From assembly GCA_964351625.1 (NCBI GenBank), contig CAYGOV010000003.1, forward strand, positions 124,001 to 188,000: a stretch of DNA of 64,000 nucleotides. Direction: 5' to 3'. The position numbers and the translations under genes are program-made. This document shows, piece after piece, positions 20,057 to 30,071 of this stretch. This DNA comes from Marinoscillum sp964351625 (GTDB taxonomy: Bacteria > Bacteroidota > Bacteroidia > Cytophagales > Cyclobacteriaceae). Numbering within the stretch: position 1 is the first letter of the stretch; each line of letters starts with the position of its first letter. The notes beneath the pieces are model-generated. The model was not told the origin of the DNA. It was given only the letters and a program-made list of their open reading frames with translations, and did not search any database.

Positions 20057-20944
20057 CTACTTAAACATCTCGCTTACTACCACGTCTTTACTGCCTGCAG
20101 TGTATTTATAAAAGCCTTCACCTGTTTTTACACCTTTATAGCCAGCCGTCACCATATTTACCAATAATGGACATGGAGCATATTTTGGGTTGCCAAAACC
20201 ACTGTAAAGCACACGCATGATCGAAAGGCAGACATCTAAACCAATAAAATCAGCAAGTTGAAGCGGTCCCATAGGATGAGCCATTCCAAGTTTCATTACT
20301 ATATCAATTTCTGACACGCCAGCAACGCCTTCATGAAGTGTCTGAATAGCTTCATTGATCATCGGCATGAGGATTCTATTTGCAACAAAACCTGGGTAGT
20401 CATTTACTTCTACGGGCTCTTTTTCAAGTGCCAAAGAAAGTTTCATCACTTTTGCGGCAGTCGCATCTGATGTTGCATACCCCCTGATGACCTCTACGAG
20501 CTTCATCACTGGCACAGGATTCATAAAGTGCATACCGATCACTTGACTTGGTCTGTTAGTTGCAGCGGCAATTTTTGTGATAGAAATAGAGGAGGTGTTT
20601 GTAGCAAGAATGGCTTTTGCTGGTGAATGCTGATCCATGCTCTTGAAGATCTGACTTTTGATTTCGAAGTTTTCAGTCGCAGCTTCCACTACAAGGTCAG
20701 CATTGGCTACACCTGCATCCAAGCTTGTATAGGTTGTGATATTATTGAGCGTGGCAGCCTTTCCATCTTCTGTTAAGATGCCTTTACTCACTTGTCTATC
20801 GAGATTTTTCTTAATGGTGATGAGTGCATTGTCCAGGGCAGGGCCAGATATATCTATCAAAGCCACGTCATAGCCATGCTGTGCAAATACATGCGCTATA
20901 CCATTGCCCATGGTTCCTGAACCAATTACTGCAATATTCTTCAT
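20057..20944 (-). CDS. 3-hydroxybutyryl-CoA dehydrogenase
   Basis: 295 residues. The N-terminal Rossmann motif is GSGTMGNG; conserved 3-hydroxyacyl-CoA dehydrogenase sequences include ATNTSSISI and MHFMNPVPVMKLVEVI (containing the catalytic His) and the C-terminal domain NRILMPMINEAI...DFIGLDVCLSIM. It oxidises (S)-3-hydroxybutyryl-CoA to acetoacetyl-CoA with NAD(P), in fatty-acid or butanoate metabolism. Its start is 7 bp from the stop of the upstream GH13 gene on the same strand, so the two are probably co-transcribed although functionally unrelated. Confidence 0.9.
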   Translation of the reverse strand: MKNIAVIGSGTMGNGIAHVFAQHGYDVALIDISGPALDNALITIKKNLDRQVSKGILTEDGKAATLNNITTYTSLDAGVANADLVVEAATENFEIKSQIFKSMDQHSPAKAILATNTSSISITKIAAATNRPSQVIGMHFMNPVPVMKLVEVIRGYATSDATAAKVMKLSLALEKEPVEVNDYPGFVANRILMPMINEAIQTLHEGVAGVSEIDIVMKLGMAHPMGPLQLADFIGLDVCLSIMRVLYSGFGNPKYAPCPLLVNMVTAGYKGVKTGEGFYKYTAGSKDVVVSEMFK

Positions 20945-20951
20945 AGAGTTG

Positions 20952-22565
20952 TTATTTTTTGGGTTGTGAAAGAACTACGCTTTGAAAGGGTGGTAGCGTA
21001 AGCTCATTTGAATTAATTGATATTTGATTATTTGTGCTGAACATCTTATTATTAAAATTTCCAATGTTGCATTTTTTGAGAGAATCTGAGAGGTTATGTA
21101 ACACGAGTAGTTGATTTCCATTAAATGATCTTTTAAATGCAAGAAGTTCATTGTCCTTCATGTCGACATTAGAGAGTTCACCAAGAGACAAGATATCAGA
21201 TGCTCTTCGTGTTCGAATTAGCGATCTATAATGGTTGTAAATGGAACCCTCATTAGCCATTTGTGAGTCTAGAGGTGAGACTGTAAGATCATTTGTATAC
21301 TTGGCGGTCATCCATGTAGTACGCATGCTATCTGGCAATGCTGTCCAGATAAATGGCTCTCTTATGTTTGGATCTGGCTTCATACCGGGCATTCCAATTT
21401 CTTCTCCATAATAAATATATGGCGCTCCAGGTAAAGTCATCAAAATGGATGCTGCCAATTTTGCTTGTTCTTGATTATCACCCAAGAAAGACATCACGCG
21501 ATTTTGATCATGATTGGTGAGGAATGTGGTGTTCACATAGTCCGCATTATAGTCTTTAAATGCTTTTTCACTTTCGTTAAAAAGCTTAACAGGAGAGCCT
21601 GTTTCATTAATCTTCCAAGCATCTCCAAATATACTGGCACTCGATACACGCTTATTTTTCACACTTTCAAGAATCGAAAACGCCAAATCAAAATTAAAAA
21701 GAGCGTCGAAACCTTTGGCGAATGCTGCCTGTGTCTCTAGATCAGCCCAGACTTCACCAACCAAATACACATCAGGATTATAGGACTCCATTGTCTCTTT
21801 AAACTCTGCCCAGAAAGCGTGGTTATCATCTGCTCGATCATCAGGATATATGTGCTTTGCAGCATCCAATCTGAAGCCATCTACGCCAACTTCCGTCAGC
21901 CAATACTTCCCAATGGCATAGACTTCTTCTCTGACTTTCGGATTGTCATAATTAAGGTCAGGCATGCCGCTGTAGAAATAAGAGAAATACAACTCATCTT
22001 GTCCATTTACTTCATTCCATTGACGGATATTGTCACTATCACCAGTCTTGGCTTTTTCAAGGTTCCCAGCCGCTTCTATCTCTTCTTTGGTTGACCAAAT
22101 GAAATAATCACGATATTCACTGCTAGGATTCAGTGCTGATAAAAACCATGGATGGCTACTAGAGCAATGATTGATTACCAGATCAATAGTGACTCGAATA
22201 TTTCGTTTGTGTGCTTCCCTTACGAAATTCTTAAAATCATCCATTGTTCCATAATCTGGATGGATTCCTTTGTAATCTGTGACGTCATACTTGTGATAAG
22301 AAGGAGATGGATTTATTGGCATGAGCCAAATGTTTTCAATCCCAAGATCTTCTAGGTAATCTAGTTTGGAAGTCATACCATTGATATCGCCGATGTTGTC
22401 ACCATTGCTATCTGCGAAAGACTGCACGAAGATTTCATAACTCACAGCATTGGGCCATCGATTTGGTAGCATTTCCGGTTCGTTGTTGGATGATACAGTC
22501 TGATTACATCCTAATGCAAACAACATCAAGAGTAAGAGTGATGTGGGGTGAAGAAAACTATTCAT
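20952..22565 (-). CDS. GH13 alpha-amylase-family lipoprotein
   Basis: 537 residues with an SPII signal (FALGC, Cys20). GH13 regions are clear: VTIDLVINH, the nucleophile Asp in GFRLDAAKHI, the acid/base Glu in YLVGEVWAD and the transition-state Asp in FLTNHDQNRV, followed by a C-terminal beta domain. The sequence resembles oligosaccharide-active amylases and glucosidases. It starts 11 bp after the other GH13 gene (22577-24385), forming an operon. Both probably trim maltodextrins in the periplasm for the SLC45-type transporter encoded on the opposite strand. Confidence 0.87.
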   Translation of the reverse strand: MNSFLHPTSLLLLMLFALGCNQTVSSNNEPEMLPNRWPNAVSYEIFVQSFADSNGDNIGDINGMTSKLDYLEDLGIENIWLMPINPSPSYHKYDVTDYKGIHPDYGTMDDFKNFVREAHKRNIRVTIDLVINHCSSSHPWFLSALNPSSEYRDYFIWSTKEEIEAAGNLEKAKTGDSDNIRQWNEVNGQDELYFSYFYSGMPDLNYDNPKVREEVYAIGKYWLTEVGVDGFRLDAAKHIYPDDRADDNHAFWAEFKETMESYNPDVYLVGEVWADLETQAAFAKGFDALFNFDLAFSILESVKNKRVSSASIFGDAWKINETGSPVKLFNESEKAFKDYNADYVNTTFLTNHDQNRVMSFLGDNQEQAKLAASILMTLPGAPYIYYGEEIGMPGMKPDPNIREPFIWTALPDSMRTTWMTAKYTNDLTVSPLDSQMANEGSIYNHYRSLIRTRRASDILSLGELSNVDMKDNELLAFKRSFNGNQLLVLHNLSDSLKKCNIGNFNNKMFSTNNQISINSNELTLPPFQSVVLSQPKK

Positions 22566-22576
22566 TTGGGTAATTT

Positions 22577-24385
22577 CTATTCTATATGAACAAGCTCATA
22601 ACTCAGTGGCTTTAATTCAAATTTAAGCTCACTTTCTATTTCAAAATCCTCGGTAGTTGACTTATTAAAGGTGAATTTTTTTGAACCTATAGCTGTAAGT
22701 TGATTAGATTCAAGTCCAAAAGTGTCCCATGCAGGTTTTGGCACTTTGATAGATGCATTTTGTGATTTTTCAGAGAAGTTGATCACTACAAGGATTACTT
22801 CGCTTTTGGTGTGTCTTACGAAAGCATAAACTTTATCAGAGTAGCCTGTGTAGTCTTCATTTCTATTAAAATAATGAAGATCATAGAAGTCTCCTTTTTG
22901 GATTGCTTCTAGCTCATTACATGCTTTGAGTATTTCGACATATTCCTTTTGAAGATTTCGCTGGTCGTCTGAAAGTAAGCCTCCATCAAATTTCCCATTA
23001 TTCATCCATTTGATATGTTCGGAAACGCCCCAGTAGTCAAATATGGTAGTCCTTCCATCTTCTCCAGAAAAACCTGACACCCCAGCGCCTGATTCGCCAA
23101 CATCTTGCCCGAAATACACCATCAAAGGTCCTTTGTGCATGAAAGCAGAGGCTGCCATCATTGGTATGCCTTTCCACATATTACCAGCAAAGTCTGGAGA
23201 TGCTATGCGCTGTTCGTCATGGTTTTCAAGGAATCGTAGCATGTTAGTAGCAATTCCATCTTGTCTTTGCCATATTCCCGTGATACCATCAGTTGTGGCT
23301 TGATGCTGTATGATGTTTTTAAGTGTATCATACATTTCGACTTTATCATAGAGGAAATCAAAACCACCATCAAATATGTAACTTCGATAAGCATTTGGAT
23401 TATAGATCTCGGCTATAAAAACCACATCAGGATATTTTGATTTTACTTCCTTGATCACCCAACTCCAAAAGGCGACAGGTACCATCTCAGCCATATCGCA
23501 TCGAAAGCCATCCACATCTTTTGCTGCCCAGTAGATTAGGATATCTCGCATCTTAATCCATGTATCTGGAATTGATTCAAAGTATTCCTTTCGGCCATCT
23601 AGATAATCTACTCCATAATTGAGCTTTACCGTTTCAAACCAGTCATCAACTGTCGGTGTGGCACTAAAGACATCATTACCTGTAGCTTTTGCAGGTATTT
23701 CATCGAACCTTCCATTCTTAGTAGGAAATGGATATTCGCCCAATGACAGATAGCCTTTGGGCACTTGAAAGCCCTCGCTAGGCAGGTAGTAGAAGTTATT
23801 ATTTGAATCAAATTCTACTTCCTTATTGTCATCATCTCCAAAGTCGATGACTCCTTCAGGTTTCATATCTGATTGATATCCTCTTGCAACGTGATTCGGT
23901 ACAAAGTCAATAATTGCCTTGAGTCCATTTTTATGAGTTCTCTTTATCAGTGCTTCAAATTCTTTGATTCTATCTGGTACAGATGATGCCAGATCAGGAT
24001 TCACATCATAATAATCTTTGATGGCATAGGGAGAACCGGCACGACCCTTTACTACATCTGCATCATCCAAAGGGATACCAAATTCTGTATAGTCCGTGAG
24101 CACGCCGTGTTCCAAAGCTCCGGTGTACCATATATGTGTGTAACCCATTGACTTAAGGGTCGACAATGCTTTTATATCTATATCCTTGAATTTTCCTACG
24201 CCATTCTCTTCAATTGTTCCCCAAGGTTTATTGGTCTGATTGGTATTGCCAAATAAGCGTGTAAACATCTGATAGAGCACCATTCGCTCTTCACTTCTCT
24301 TTTTTTCCAATTCTTTTTCTGGTTTCATTGGGTTGCAGCTAGTAGTCAGAGCCACAATTGTCACTATAATTAAAATAAGCTTCAC
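22577..24385 (-). CDS. GH13 alpha-amylase-family lipoprotein, second copy
   Basis: 602 residues with an SPII signal (LTTSC, Cys17). GH13 signatures: AIIDFVPNHVAR, Asp in GFRCDMAEMVP, Glu in VVFIAEIYNPN and Asp in FLENHDEQRIA. It has a long insertion at about 170-270 containing acidic loops (DFGDDDNKEVEFD) and an amylase C-terminal beta domain. It differs clearly from the downstream GH13 protein, so the two probably divide the labour, for example endo- versus exo-action; the exact specificity cannot be read. It is the first gene of the amylase-amylase-dehydrogenase operon. Confidence 0.85.
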   Translation of the reverse strand: MKLILIIVTIVALTTSCNPMKPEKELEKKRSEERMVLYQMFTRLFGNTNQTNKPWGTIEENGVGKFKDIDIKALSTLKSMGYTHIWYTGALEHGVLTDYTEFGIPLDDADVVKGRAGSPYAIKDYYDVNPDLASSVPDRIKEFEALIKRTHKNGLKAIIDFVPNHVARGYQSDMKPEGVIDFGDDDNKEVEFDSNNNFYYLPSEGFQVPKGYLSLGEYPFPTKNGRFDEIPAKATGNDVFSATPTVDDWFETVKLNYGVDYLDGRKEYFESIPDTWIKMRDILIYWAAKDVDGFRCDMAEMVPVAFWSWVIKEVKSKYPDVVFIAEIYNPNAYRSYIFDGGFDFLYDKVEMYDTLKNIIQHQATTDGITGIWQRQDGIATNMLRFLENHDEQRIASPDFAGNMWKGIPMMAASAFMHKGPLMVYFGQDVGESGAGVSGFSGEDGRTTIFDYWGVSEHIKWMNNGKFDGGLLSDDQRNLQKEYVEILKACNELEAIQKGDFYDLHYFNRNEDYTGYSDKVYAFVRHTKSEVILVVINFSEKSQNASIKVPKPAWDTFGLESNQLTAIGSKKFTFNKSTTEDFEIESELKFELKPLSYELVHIE

Positions 24386-24551
24386 TTTAGGGTGCGGGAT
24401 GGTTACTTGGTTTTTGAATAGCTCTCATTTGAAGACAGAAATTAAAAATTAATTTACTAGACTTTGAATAAAAGAGTTAAAAATAATTGGCTAGATGATC
24501 AATATCTTATTTTCTAGATGATCGAACGAATCGAAAGGCTATTGTAAAAGC

Positions 24552-24575
24552 AAAAGCCATCCGAAGATGGCTTTT
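24552..24575 (-). terminator. Intrinsic terminator of the FBP aldolase gene
   Basis: Perfect 10-bp stem AAAAGCCATC / GATGGCTTTT with a 4-base loop, located 9 bp beyond the stop of the minus-strand aldolase gene; the T run is on the minus strand. Confidence 0.75.
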
Positions 24576-24583
24576 GAAAGTAG

Positions 24584-25648
24584 TTAGGCATTTCTACCAA
24601 TGTTGTTTAGGTCCTCAAATGAGGTCTTGAGACGAGCTATAAAGCTTTTTTCAGCTTCCCTTAACCAAACTCTTGGATCATAGAATTTTTTGTTTGGAGA
24701 ATCTTCCCCATCAGGATTTCCTATTTGTGCTTGAAGATATCCCTCTTTAGACTGGTAGAAGTTTTTGATGCCGTCCCAGAATGCCCATTGCAAATCTGTG
24801 TCTAGATTCATCTTGACAGCTCCGTAAGAGATAGCCTCTCTGATTTCTTCTCTAGTAGAACCAGAACCGCCGTGGAAGACAAAATTCACTGGGTTCTTGC
24901 CTGTACCAAATTTCTCTTGAATGAAGTCTTGAGAGTTTTTCAATATTTTTGGTGTAAGCTTTACGTTACCTGGCTTGTATACACCATGCACGTTTCCGAA
25001 AGCCGCCGCTATTGTGAAGTCTGGGCTCACTTTCATTAGTTCCTCGTAAGAGAAAGCTACTTCTTCAGGCTGAGTATAAAGTCTACTATTGTCGATATCT
25101 GTATTGTCAACTCCGTCTTCTTCACCTCCCGTAACACCAAGCTCAATTTCAAGCGTCATGCCCATCTTAGACATTCGCTCAAAGTATTTTACACAAGTAG
25201 CTATGTTTTCTTTCAAAGGCTCCTCAGAAAGATCTATCATATGAGAGCTAAACAACGGGCTCCCTGTTTCTGCAAAATGTGCTTCACTCGCATCGAGCAA
25301 ACCATCTATCCAAGGAAGTAATTTGCGAGCTGCATGATCTGTGTGTAGGATAACACTCACGCCATATTTTTCAGCAAGGTGATGTACATGCTTTGCTCCA
25401 GCAACAGCACCTGCTATAGCCGCTTGTTGACCATCATTGCTGAGTCCTTTACCAGCGATGAATGCAGCTCCACCATTGGAGAATTGAACTATTACAGGTG
25501 AGTTTACGTCTCGAGCAGTTTCAAGTACTGCATTGATCGTATCGGTACCGATAGTATTGACGGCTGGTAGTGCGAAACCATTTTCGTTAGCATAGTTTAG
25601 AAGCTCAGTAGCCTCTTTTCCAGTTAGTACACCAGGTCTAAATTTCAT
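24584..25648 (-). CDS. fbaA: Class II fructose-bisphosphate aldolase
   Basis: 354 residues, the usual length of the FbaA (class IIA) group. Zinc-binding and catalytic signatures are present: VILHTDHAARKLLPWID (His ligand and catalytic Asp), the ELGVTGGEEDGVDN loop, FGNVHGVYKPGN and FVFHGGSGST. It cleaves fructose-1,6-bisphosphate to dihydroxyacetone phosphate and glyceraldehyde-3-phosphate in glycolysis, and the reverse in gluconeogenesis. It is transcribed alone with its own terminator, divergently from the sugar transporter. Confidence 0.93.
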   Translation of the reverse strand: MKFRPGVLTGKEATELLNYANENGFALPAVNTIGTDTINAVLETARDVNSPVIVQFSNGGAAFIAGKGLSNDGQQAAIAGAVAGAKHVHHLAEKYGVSVILHTDHAARKLLPWIDGLLDASEAHFAETGSPLFSSHMIDLSEEPLKENIATCVKYFERMSKMGMTLEIELGVTGGEEDGVDNTDIDNSRLYTQPEEVAFSYEELMKVSPDFTIAAAFGNVHGVYKPGNVKLTPKILKNSQDFIQEKFGTGKNPVNFVFHGGSGSTREEIREAISYGAVKMNLDTDLQWAFWDGIKNFYQSKEGYLQAQIGNPDGEDSPNKKFYDPRVWLREAEKSFIARLKTSFEDLNNIGRNA

Positions 25649-25682
25649 AGTAAAAACATTTAGTTAGTTTCTTATAGTTCGG

Positions 25683-25709
25683 CAAATATAATCGGTTGAT
25701 TTGACTCAA
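25683..25709 (-). promoter_or_regulatory. Possible Bacteroidota-type promoter for FBP aldolase
   Basis: On the minus strand a TATATTTG (fits TAnnTTTG, -7) at 25690-25683 follows a TTG (-33) at 25709-25707 with 16 bp between. This would place the transcript start about 28 bp before the aldolase ATG. Spacing is at the short end, so support is modest. The rest of the 306-bp divergent gap (25649-25954) is AT-rich; it must hold the transporter promoter, but I see no clear operator or RNA. Confidence 0.35.
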
Positions 25710-25954
25710 TAGGTCCGTTTTAATTCTAATATTAATAGTTGCTTATAATTGATAATTCTCTATTTTAAGCCCTACAAATGACTGTTTTTTGAAGAATAAG
25801 CAACAAAAACGAATAATTGACTGATTTAAATCGTTTGCGTAAGCTTGCTTAAAGGTGGTAATAAAATTGAGTGAACAGCCAGTTTTTGATCTGTTTATCC
25901 TGAAACATGTCTTAAGACTAAAAAAAAATAAAAAACTTTCAACTAAAGGAATGT

Positions 25955-27286
25955 ATGAATAAGCCGAAACTGAGTAGGGCACAAATCTGGAATATGAGTA
26001 TGGGTTTTTTGGGAATTCAGTTTGGCTTTGCGCTACAAAATGCAAATGCGAGCAGGATACTTCAAAACTTCGGTGCTGATGTTGAGCATCTCTCGTGGTT
26101 TTGGCTAGCTGCGCCTGTGACTGGCCTTATTGTACAACCCATCATCGGTCACTATAGTGACAATACTTGGAATTGGCTCGGTCGAAGAAAGCCTTATTTT
26201 TTGGTTGGAGCAATTCTAGCCTCTATTGCACTCTGTCTAATGCCCAATTCTGGTGCTTTAGCGGCTTTCATTCCACCAATGTTCGTTGGGGCAGGTATGT
26301 TAATGATCATGGATGCTAGTATTAATGTTTCTATGGAGCCATTCAGAGCTTTAGTTGGAGATATGTTGCCTTCTGAGCAGAGAACTTCTGGTTTTTCTGT
26401 GCAAGCGGCATTAATAGGCATAGGAGCGGTAGTAGGTTCTTTTCTTCCTTATATGCTCGCAGAGTGGGTAGGTGTATCTAAAATCGCTGGGCCTGGTGAG
26501 GTTCCAGATAATGTAATCTTCAGTTTTTACTTCGGCGCTGTAGTATTTATCGCAACTATACTTTGGACCTTGGCCAAAACAAAAGAATACCCACCTGAAG
26601 AATACGCAAAGTACAATGGAAGTGAGGGTGCTCATGATGCAGGCAAGTTCAGCGATATATTCAAAGACTTTGCGGCCATGCCCAAGACCATGAAGCAACT
26701 TGGTTTGGTTCAATTCTTTAGTTGGTTTGGTTTGTTCTCAATGTGGGTGTTTTGTACACCCGCAATAGCACAACATGTGTTTGGTGCATCTCCAGAAGAT
26801 TCCAACTCGATGGCTTATAATGATGCAGGCAACTGGGTAGGGGTAATGTTTACCGTTTATAATGCTGTTTCGGCAGTCTTCGCCTTGATGCTTCCTTACA
26901 TAGCAGCAAAAGTTGGGCGTAAAAGGACTCATGCCATTTCACTGGCATTAGGCGGCCTAGGGTTGCTTTCGATCTATTTATTTCCTTCACAACCAGTGAC
27001 ACTAGTAGCCATGGTTTTTGTGGGATTAGCTTGGGCTAGCATTTTGTCTATGCCTTACGCAATACTTGCTGGAGCTATACCGGGAGGTAAAATGGGTATT
27101 TACATGGGCATCTTCAATTTTTTTATTGTGCTGCCACAAATCGTAAACGGTATTATTGGTGGCCCTATCATTAAAAGGGTATTTGATTCTCAGGCAATAT
27201 ATGCTTTGATTTTAGCTGGGTTGTGTTTGTTAATTGCAGCAGCCTCGGTGATTTTTGTGGAAGATAAAGATGAAGTGGTAGCATGA
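25955..27286 (+). CDS. MFS sugar transporter, SLC45/GPH-like (maltose/maltodextrin candidate)
   Basis: 443 residues with about 12 transmembrane helices. It resembles SLC45-type sucrose/maltose transporters: SMGFLGIQFGFALQNANASRILQNFGA at the N-terminus and the loop 2-3 motif GHYSDNTWNWLGRRKPYF. An AAAGGA lies 8 bp upstream of the ATG. Its stop overlaps the start of malQ in ATGA, so the two are translationally coupled, which strongly suggests that maltose or maltodextrins are its substrate. Proton coupling is likely by family. Confidence 0.85.
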   Translation: MNKPKLSRAQIWNMSMGFLGIQFGFALQNANASRILQNFGADVEHLSWFWLAAPVTGLIVQPIIGHYSDNTWNWLGRRKPYFLVGAILASIALCLMPNSGALAAFIPPMFVGAGMLMIMDASINVSMEPFRALVGDMLPSEQRTSGFSVQAALIGIGAVVGSFLPYMLAEWVGVSKIAGPGEVPDNVIFSFYFGAVVFIATILWTLAKTKEYPPEEYAKYNGSEGAHDAGKFSDIFKDFAAMPKTMKQLGLVQFFSWFGLFSMWVFCTPAIAQHVFGASPEDSNSMAYNDAGNWVGVMFTVYNAVSAVFALMLPYIAAKVGRKRTHAISLALGGLGLLSIYLFPSQPVTLVAMVFVGLAWASILSMPYAILAGAIPGGKMGIYMGIFNFFIVLPQIVNGIIGGPIIKRVFDSQAIYALILAGLCLLIAAASVIFVEDKDEVVA

Positions 27287-30003
27287 AGCTGAAATTTGTA
27301 GTGGGATACCGTACTCAGTACGGTCAAAGTATATTTGTTACGGGTTCTATTCCAACTTTGGGCGATGGAGATTTTTCCAAAGCTTTGAAGTTATCACCTT
27401 GTTCTGGAGATCTGTGGCAAGTAGAAGTTGAACTAAATTCTAGTGAAAAAGGTGAGTTTACATATCACTATTTATTGAGGGATGAACAATCTGGTACCAC
27501 TTATCATGAATTTGGGAAAGATCGCCAAGTTGAAATAGATGCATCTTATTCGACTGTTAGATTAAGAGACTTTTGGAGAACAGCTAAACTTCACGAAAAC
27601 TCACTTTATACGGCTCCATTCGAAAAGGCATTCTTTGTTAGAGAGAAGAAAATGGTTGCTGGTAGTAAAACGGGTGTTCTCAGACTTCAAATGAGAGCGC
27701 CTCGTATCAGCAAAGACTACCAATTAGGCATTGTGGGGAGTTTGCCAATTCTTGGATCCTGGGATAGTAATAAGGCGCTTTTGATGGAGGATCAGAATTT
27801 TCCTATTTGGAGTGTTGAGTTACCTCTTGATGTCAATGAGGTTCCCTTTGAATACAAATACGTCATATATAGCCATAAGGAAAATCGTGTGGTGACCTGG
27901 GAAAACGGAGGCAATCGATATTTTCCTTTACTAGAAGTTTCTGATAACCAAAAAAAAATCATCCATACCGATGAGAATTTTAGATATCCTGTGGGTAACT
28001 GGAAGACATCTGGTGTGGCTATTCCAATATTTTCATTGCGATCCAAAGATGGCGCTGGTGTTGGTGAGTTCACAGATATTAAAAAGTTGGTGGATTGGTC
28101 TGTAAAGACTGGAATGAAGGTAATTCAGGTATTACCTGTCAATGATACGGTTGCTACTCACACTTGGGTGGATTCTTATCCATATGCTGCGATATCTGTT
28201 CAGGCATTGCATCCGATATACGCGAATCTGCAAGCTTTCCCACCACTGAAGGATAAGAAAAAGTCCAAAGAAATATTCTCTGAAGCAGCAAAGCTCAATC
28301 ATCTGGCAGATGTCGACTATGAGTCGGTGATGAAGCTTAAGACCAAGTTTTTCAAACTTAGTTTTGATGAAAATAAGGTGTCCTTTCTAGCCTCAAAGGA
28401 GTTTAAGAATTTCTTCAAGGCAAACGAGGCTTGGCTTCCAGACTATGCCGCTTTTAGTTACCTACGCGATAGTCATGGGACACCCGATTTTACCCAATGG
28501 GGTAAAAATAAGTTTCTGAAACCTAAAGAACTAAAAGATTTTGTTGCTCCAACACAGCAACATTATGAAGATGTGGCGATACACTATTATATTCAATACC
28601 ACCTTGATAGTCAGCTCAAGGATGCAACAGCCTATGCACGCCAGCATGGGGTTGTACTTAAAGGAGATATTCCAATAGGTATTTATCGAAATAGCGTAGA
28701 CGCGTGGCGTCTTCCACATCTCTTCAATATGGACAGCCAAGCGGGTGCTCCTCCGGATGATTTTTCTATTTCAGGACAAAACTGGGGGTTTCCTACTTAC
28801 AACTGGGAGGAGATGGCGAAGGATGGCTATAAGTGGTGGAAGGAACGCATGGTGAAGATGTCGGATTATTTTGATGTTTTCAGAATAGATCATATTCTTG
28901 GTTTTTTTAGAATTTGGGAGATACCATATTCACAGGTAGAGGGGCTTATGGGAAGTTTCAATCCAGCGCTTCCATTTTCCAAAGAAGAATTAATGCAGTG
29001 GGGTATTCATTTTGATGAAGATCGACTTTGCAAACCTTATATAAGAAGACATATGTTGTACGATATTTTCGGCAATCATGCTGAGAGTGTCATGGAGGAA
29101 TATTTTGATGAGTATTCAGAAGGGTGCTTTAATATGAAAGCTGATTTTGATACACAGAGAAAAGTAAAGGTACATTTTGATTGCTTGAATAAACAGCAGC
29201 CTGAAACTGCGGATTTCAATAACTGGATTAGATATAATCTCTACAGGATTATAAGTGAAGTAGTCTTCCTATCGGATGGAAAGGTTGAAAGTGATTCGTT
29301 CAATCCGCGAATTGGCTTCCACAGTACTTATTCTTATTCAGATCTGGATTACCAACAGAAGCAACGATTGAACGAACTATACACGCATTATTTTTACAAA
29401 CGTCACAATGACTTCTGGAGAGAAAGTGCCATGGAGAAGCTTCCAATGCTTAAGGATGCTACAGACATGCTGATCTGCGGGGAAGACTTGGGGATGGTTC
29501 CTGCCAGTGTACCAGGTGTCATGGATGATCTACAGATTTTGAGTCTTGCAATTCAACGTATGCCGAATGATGATCGTGAGTTTTGGCATCCATCGGACAC
29601 CCCATATATGAGTGTGACGAGTACAGGAAGTCATGATATGTCTACACTCCGGGAGTGGTGGCAGGAAGATGCAGGGCAGACGCAGCGTTTCTACAATTCT
29701 ATTTTGGGACTTTCGGGCGAGGCACCTTATTTCTGCGAACCTTGGGTTGCTAAGGAAGTAATCAATCAGCATTTACATTCTCCAAGTATGCTGGCGATTT
29801 TCCCTTTACAGGACCTTATAGCAATGGATGGTTCACTACGCCAAGAATCCCCTGAAAAGGAGAGGATCAACATTCCCGCTAATCCTCAGCATTATTGGAA
29901 GTATAGATTTCATATCAGCATTGAAGATTTGTTAGAGGAAGAAGGCTTCAATAGCTTTCTGCGGCAGTTGATTGATCAAGGTGGTAGAAGTGCAGATTAC
30001 TGA
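27283..30003 (+). CDS. malQ: 4-alpha-glucanotransferase with two N-terminal CBM20 domains
   Basis: 906 residues. Two starch-binding CBM20 domains occupy about 1-110 (VGYRTQYGQSIFVTGSIPTLGDGD) and 125-240 (YQLGIVGSLPILGSWDSNKAL). The GH77 barrel follows with the nucleophile Asp536 (FRIDHI), acid/base Glu734 (CGEDLGMVP) and stabilising Asp785 (GSHDMSTLR). This is the DPE2-like architecture common in Bacteroidota. It disproportionates maltodextrins, releasing glucose for the cytoplasmic pool. No signal peptide is seen. It is coupled to the transporter by a 4-bp overlap. Confidence 0.92.
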   Translation: MKLKFVVGYRTQYGQSIFVTGSIPTLGDGDFSKALKLSPCSGDLWQVEVELNSSEKGEFTYHYLLRDEQSGTTYHEFGKDRQVEIDASYSTVRLRDFWRTAKLHENSLYTAPFEKAFFVREKKMVAGSKTGVLRLQMRAPRISKDYQLGIVGSLPILGSWDSNKALLMEDQNFPIWSVELPLDVNEVPFEYKYVIYSHKENRVVTWENGGNRYFPLLEVSDNQKKIIHTDENFRYPVGNWKTSGVAIPIFSLRSKDGAGVGEFTDIKKLVDWSVKTGMKVIQVLPVNDTVATHTWVDSYPYAAISVQALHPIYANLQAFPPLKDKKKSKEIFSEAAKLNHLADVDYESVMKLKTKFFKLSFDENKVSFLASKEFKNFFKANEAWLPDYAAFSYLRDSHGTPDFTQWGKNKFLKPKELKDFVAPTQQHYEDVAIHYYIQYHLDSQLKDATAYARQHGVVLKGDIPIGIYRNSVDAWRLPHLFNMDSQAGAPPDDFSISGQNWGFPTYNWEEMAKDGYKWWKERMVKMSDYFDVFRIDHILGFFRIWEIPYSQVEGLMGSFNPALPFSKEELMQWGIHFDEDRLCKPYIRRHMLYDIFGNHAESVMEEYFDEYSEGCFNMKADFDTQRKVKVHFDCLNKQQPETADFNNWIRYNLYRIISEVVFLSDGKVESDSFNPRIGFHSTYSYSDLDYQQKQRLNELYTHYFYKRHNDFWRESAMEKLPMLKDATDMLICGEDLGMVPASVPGVMDDLQILSLAIQRMPNDDREFWHPSDTPYMSVTSTGSHDMSTLREWWQEDAGQTQRFYNSILGLSGEAPYFCEPWVAKEVINQHLHSPSMLAIFPLQDLIAMDGSLRQESPEKERINIPANPQHYWKYRFHISIEDLLEEEGFNSFLRQLIDQGGRSADY

Positions 30004-30071
30004 CATCTTTACAACCGTGTCCAACGCTTTAATGTCTGGATGTGTCATAGGAGAAATCAACTAACCCAAAT

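Noticed and set aside
25743..26045. 100-residue minus-strand reading frame in the aldolase/transporter gap
   Set aside because: It overlaps the true transporter N-terminus, has a low-complexity Phe/Ser/Tyr composition and no recognisable motif; treated as chance.
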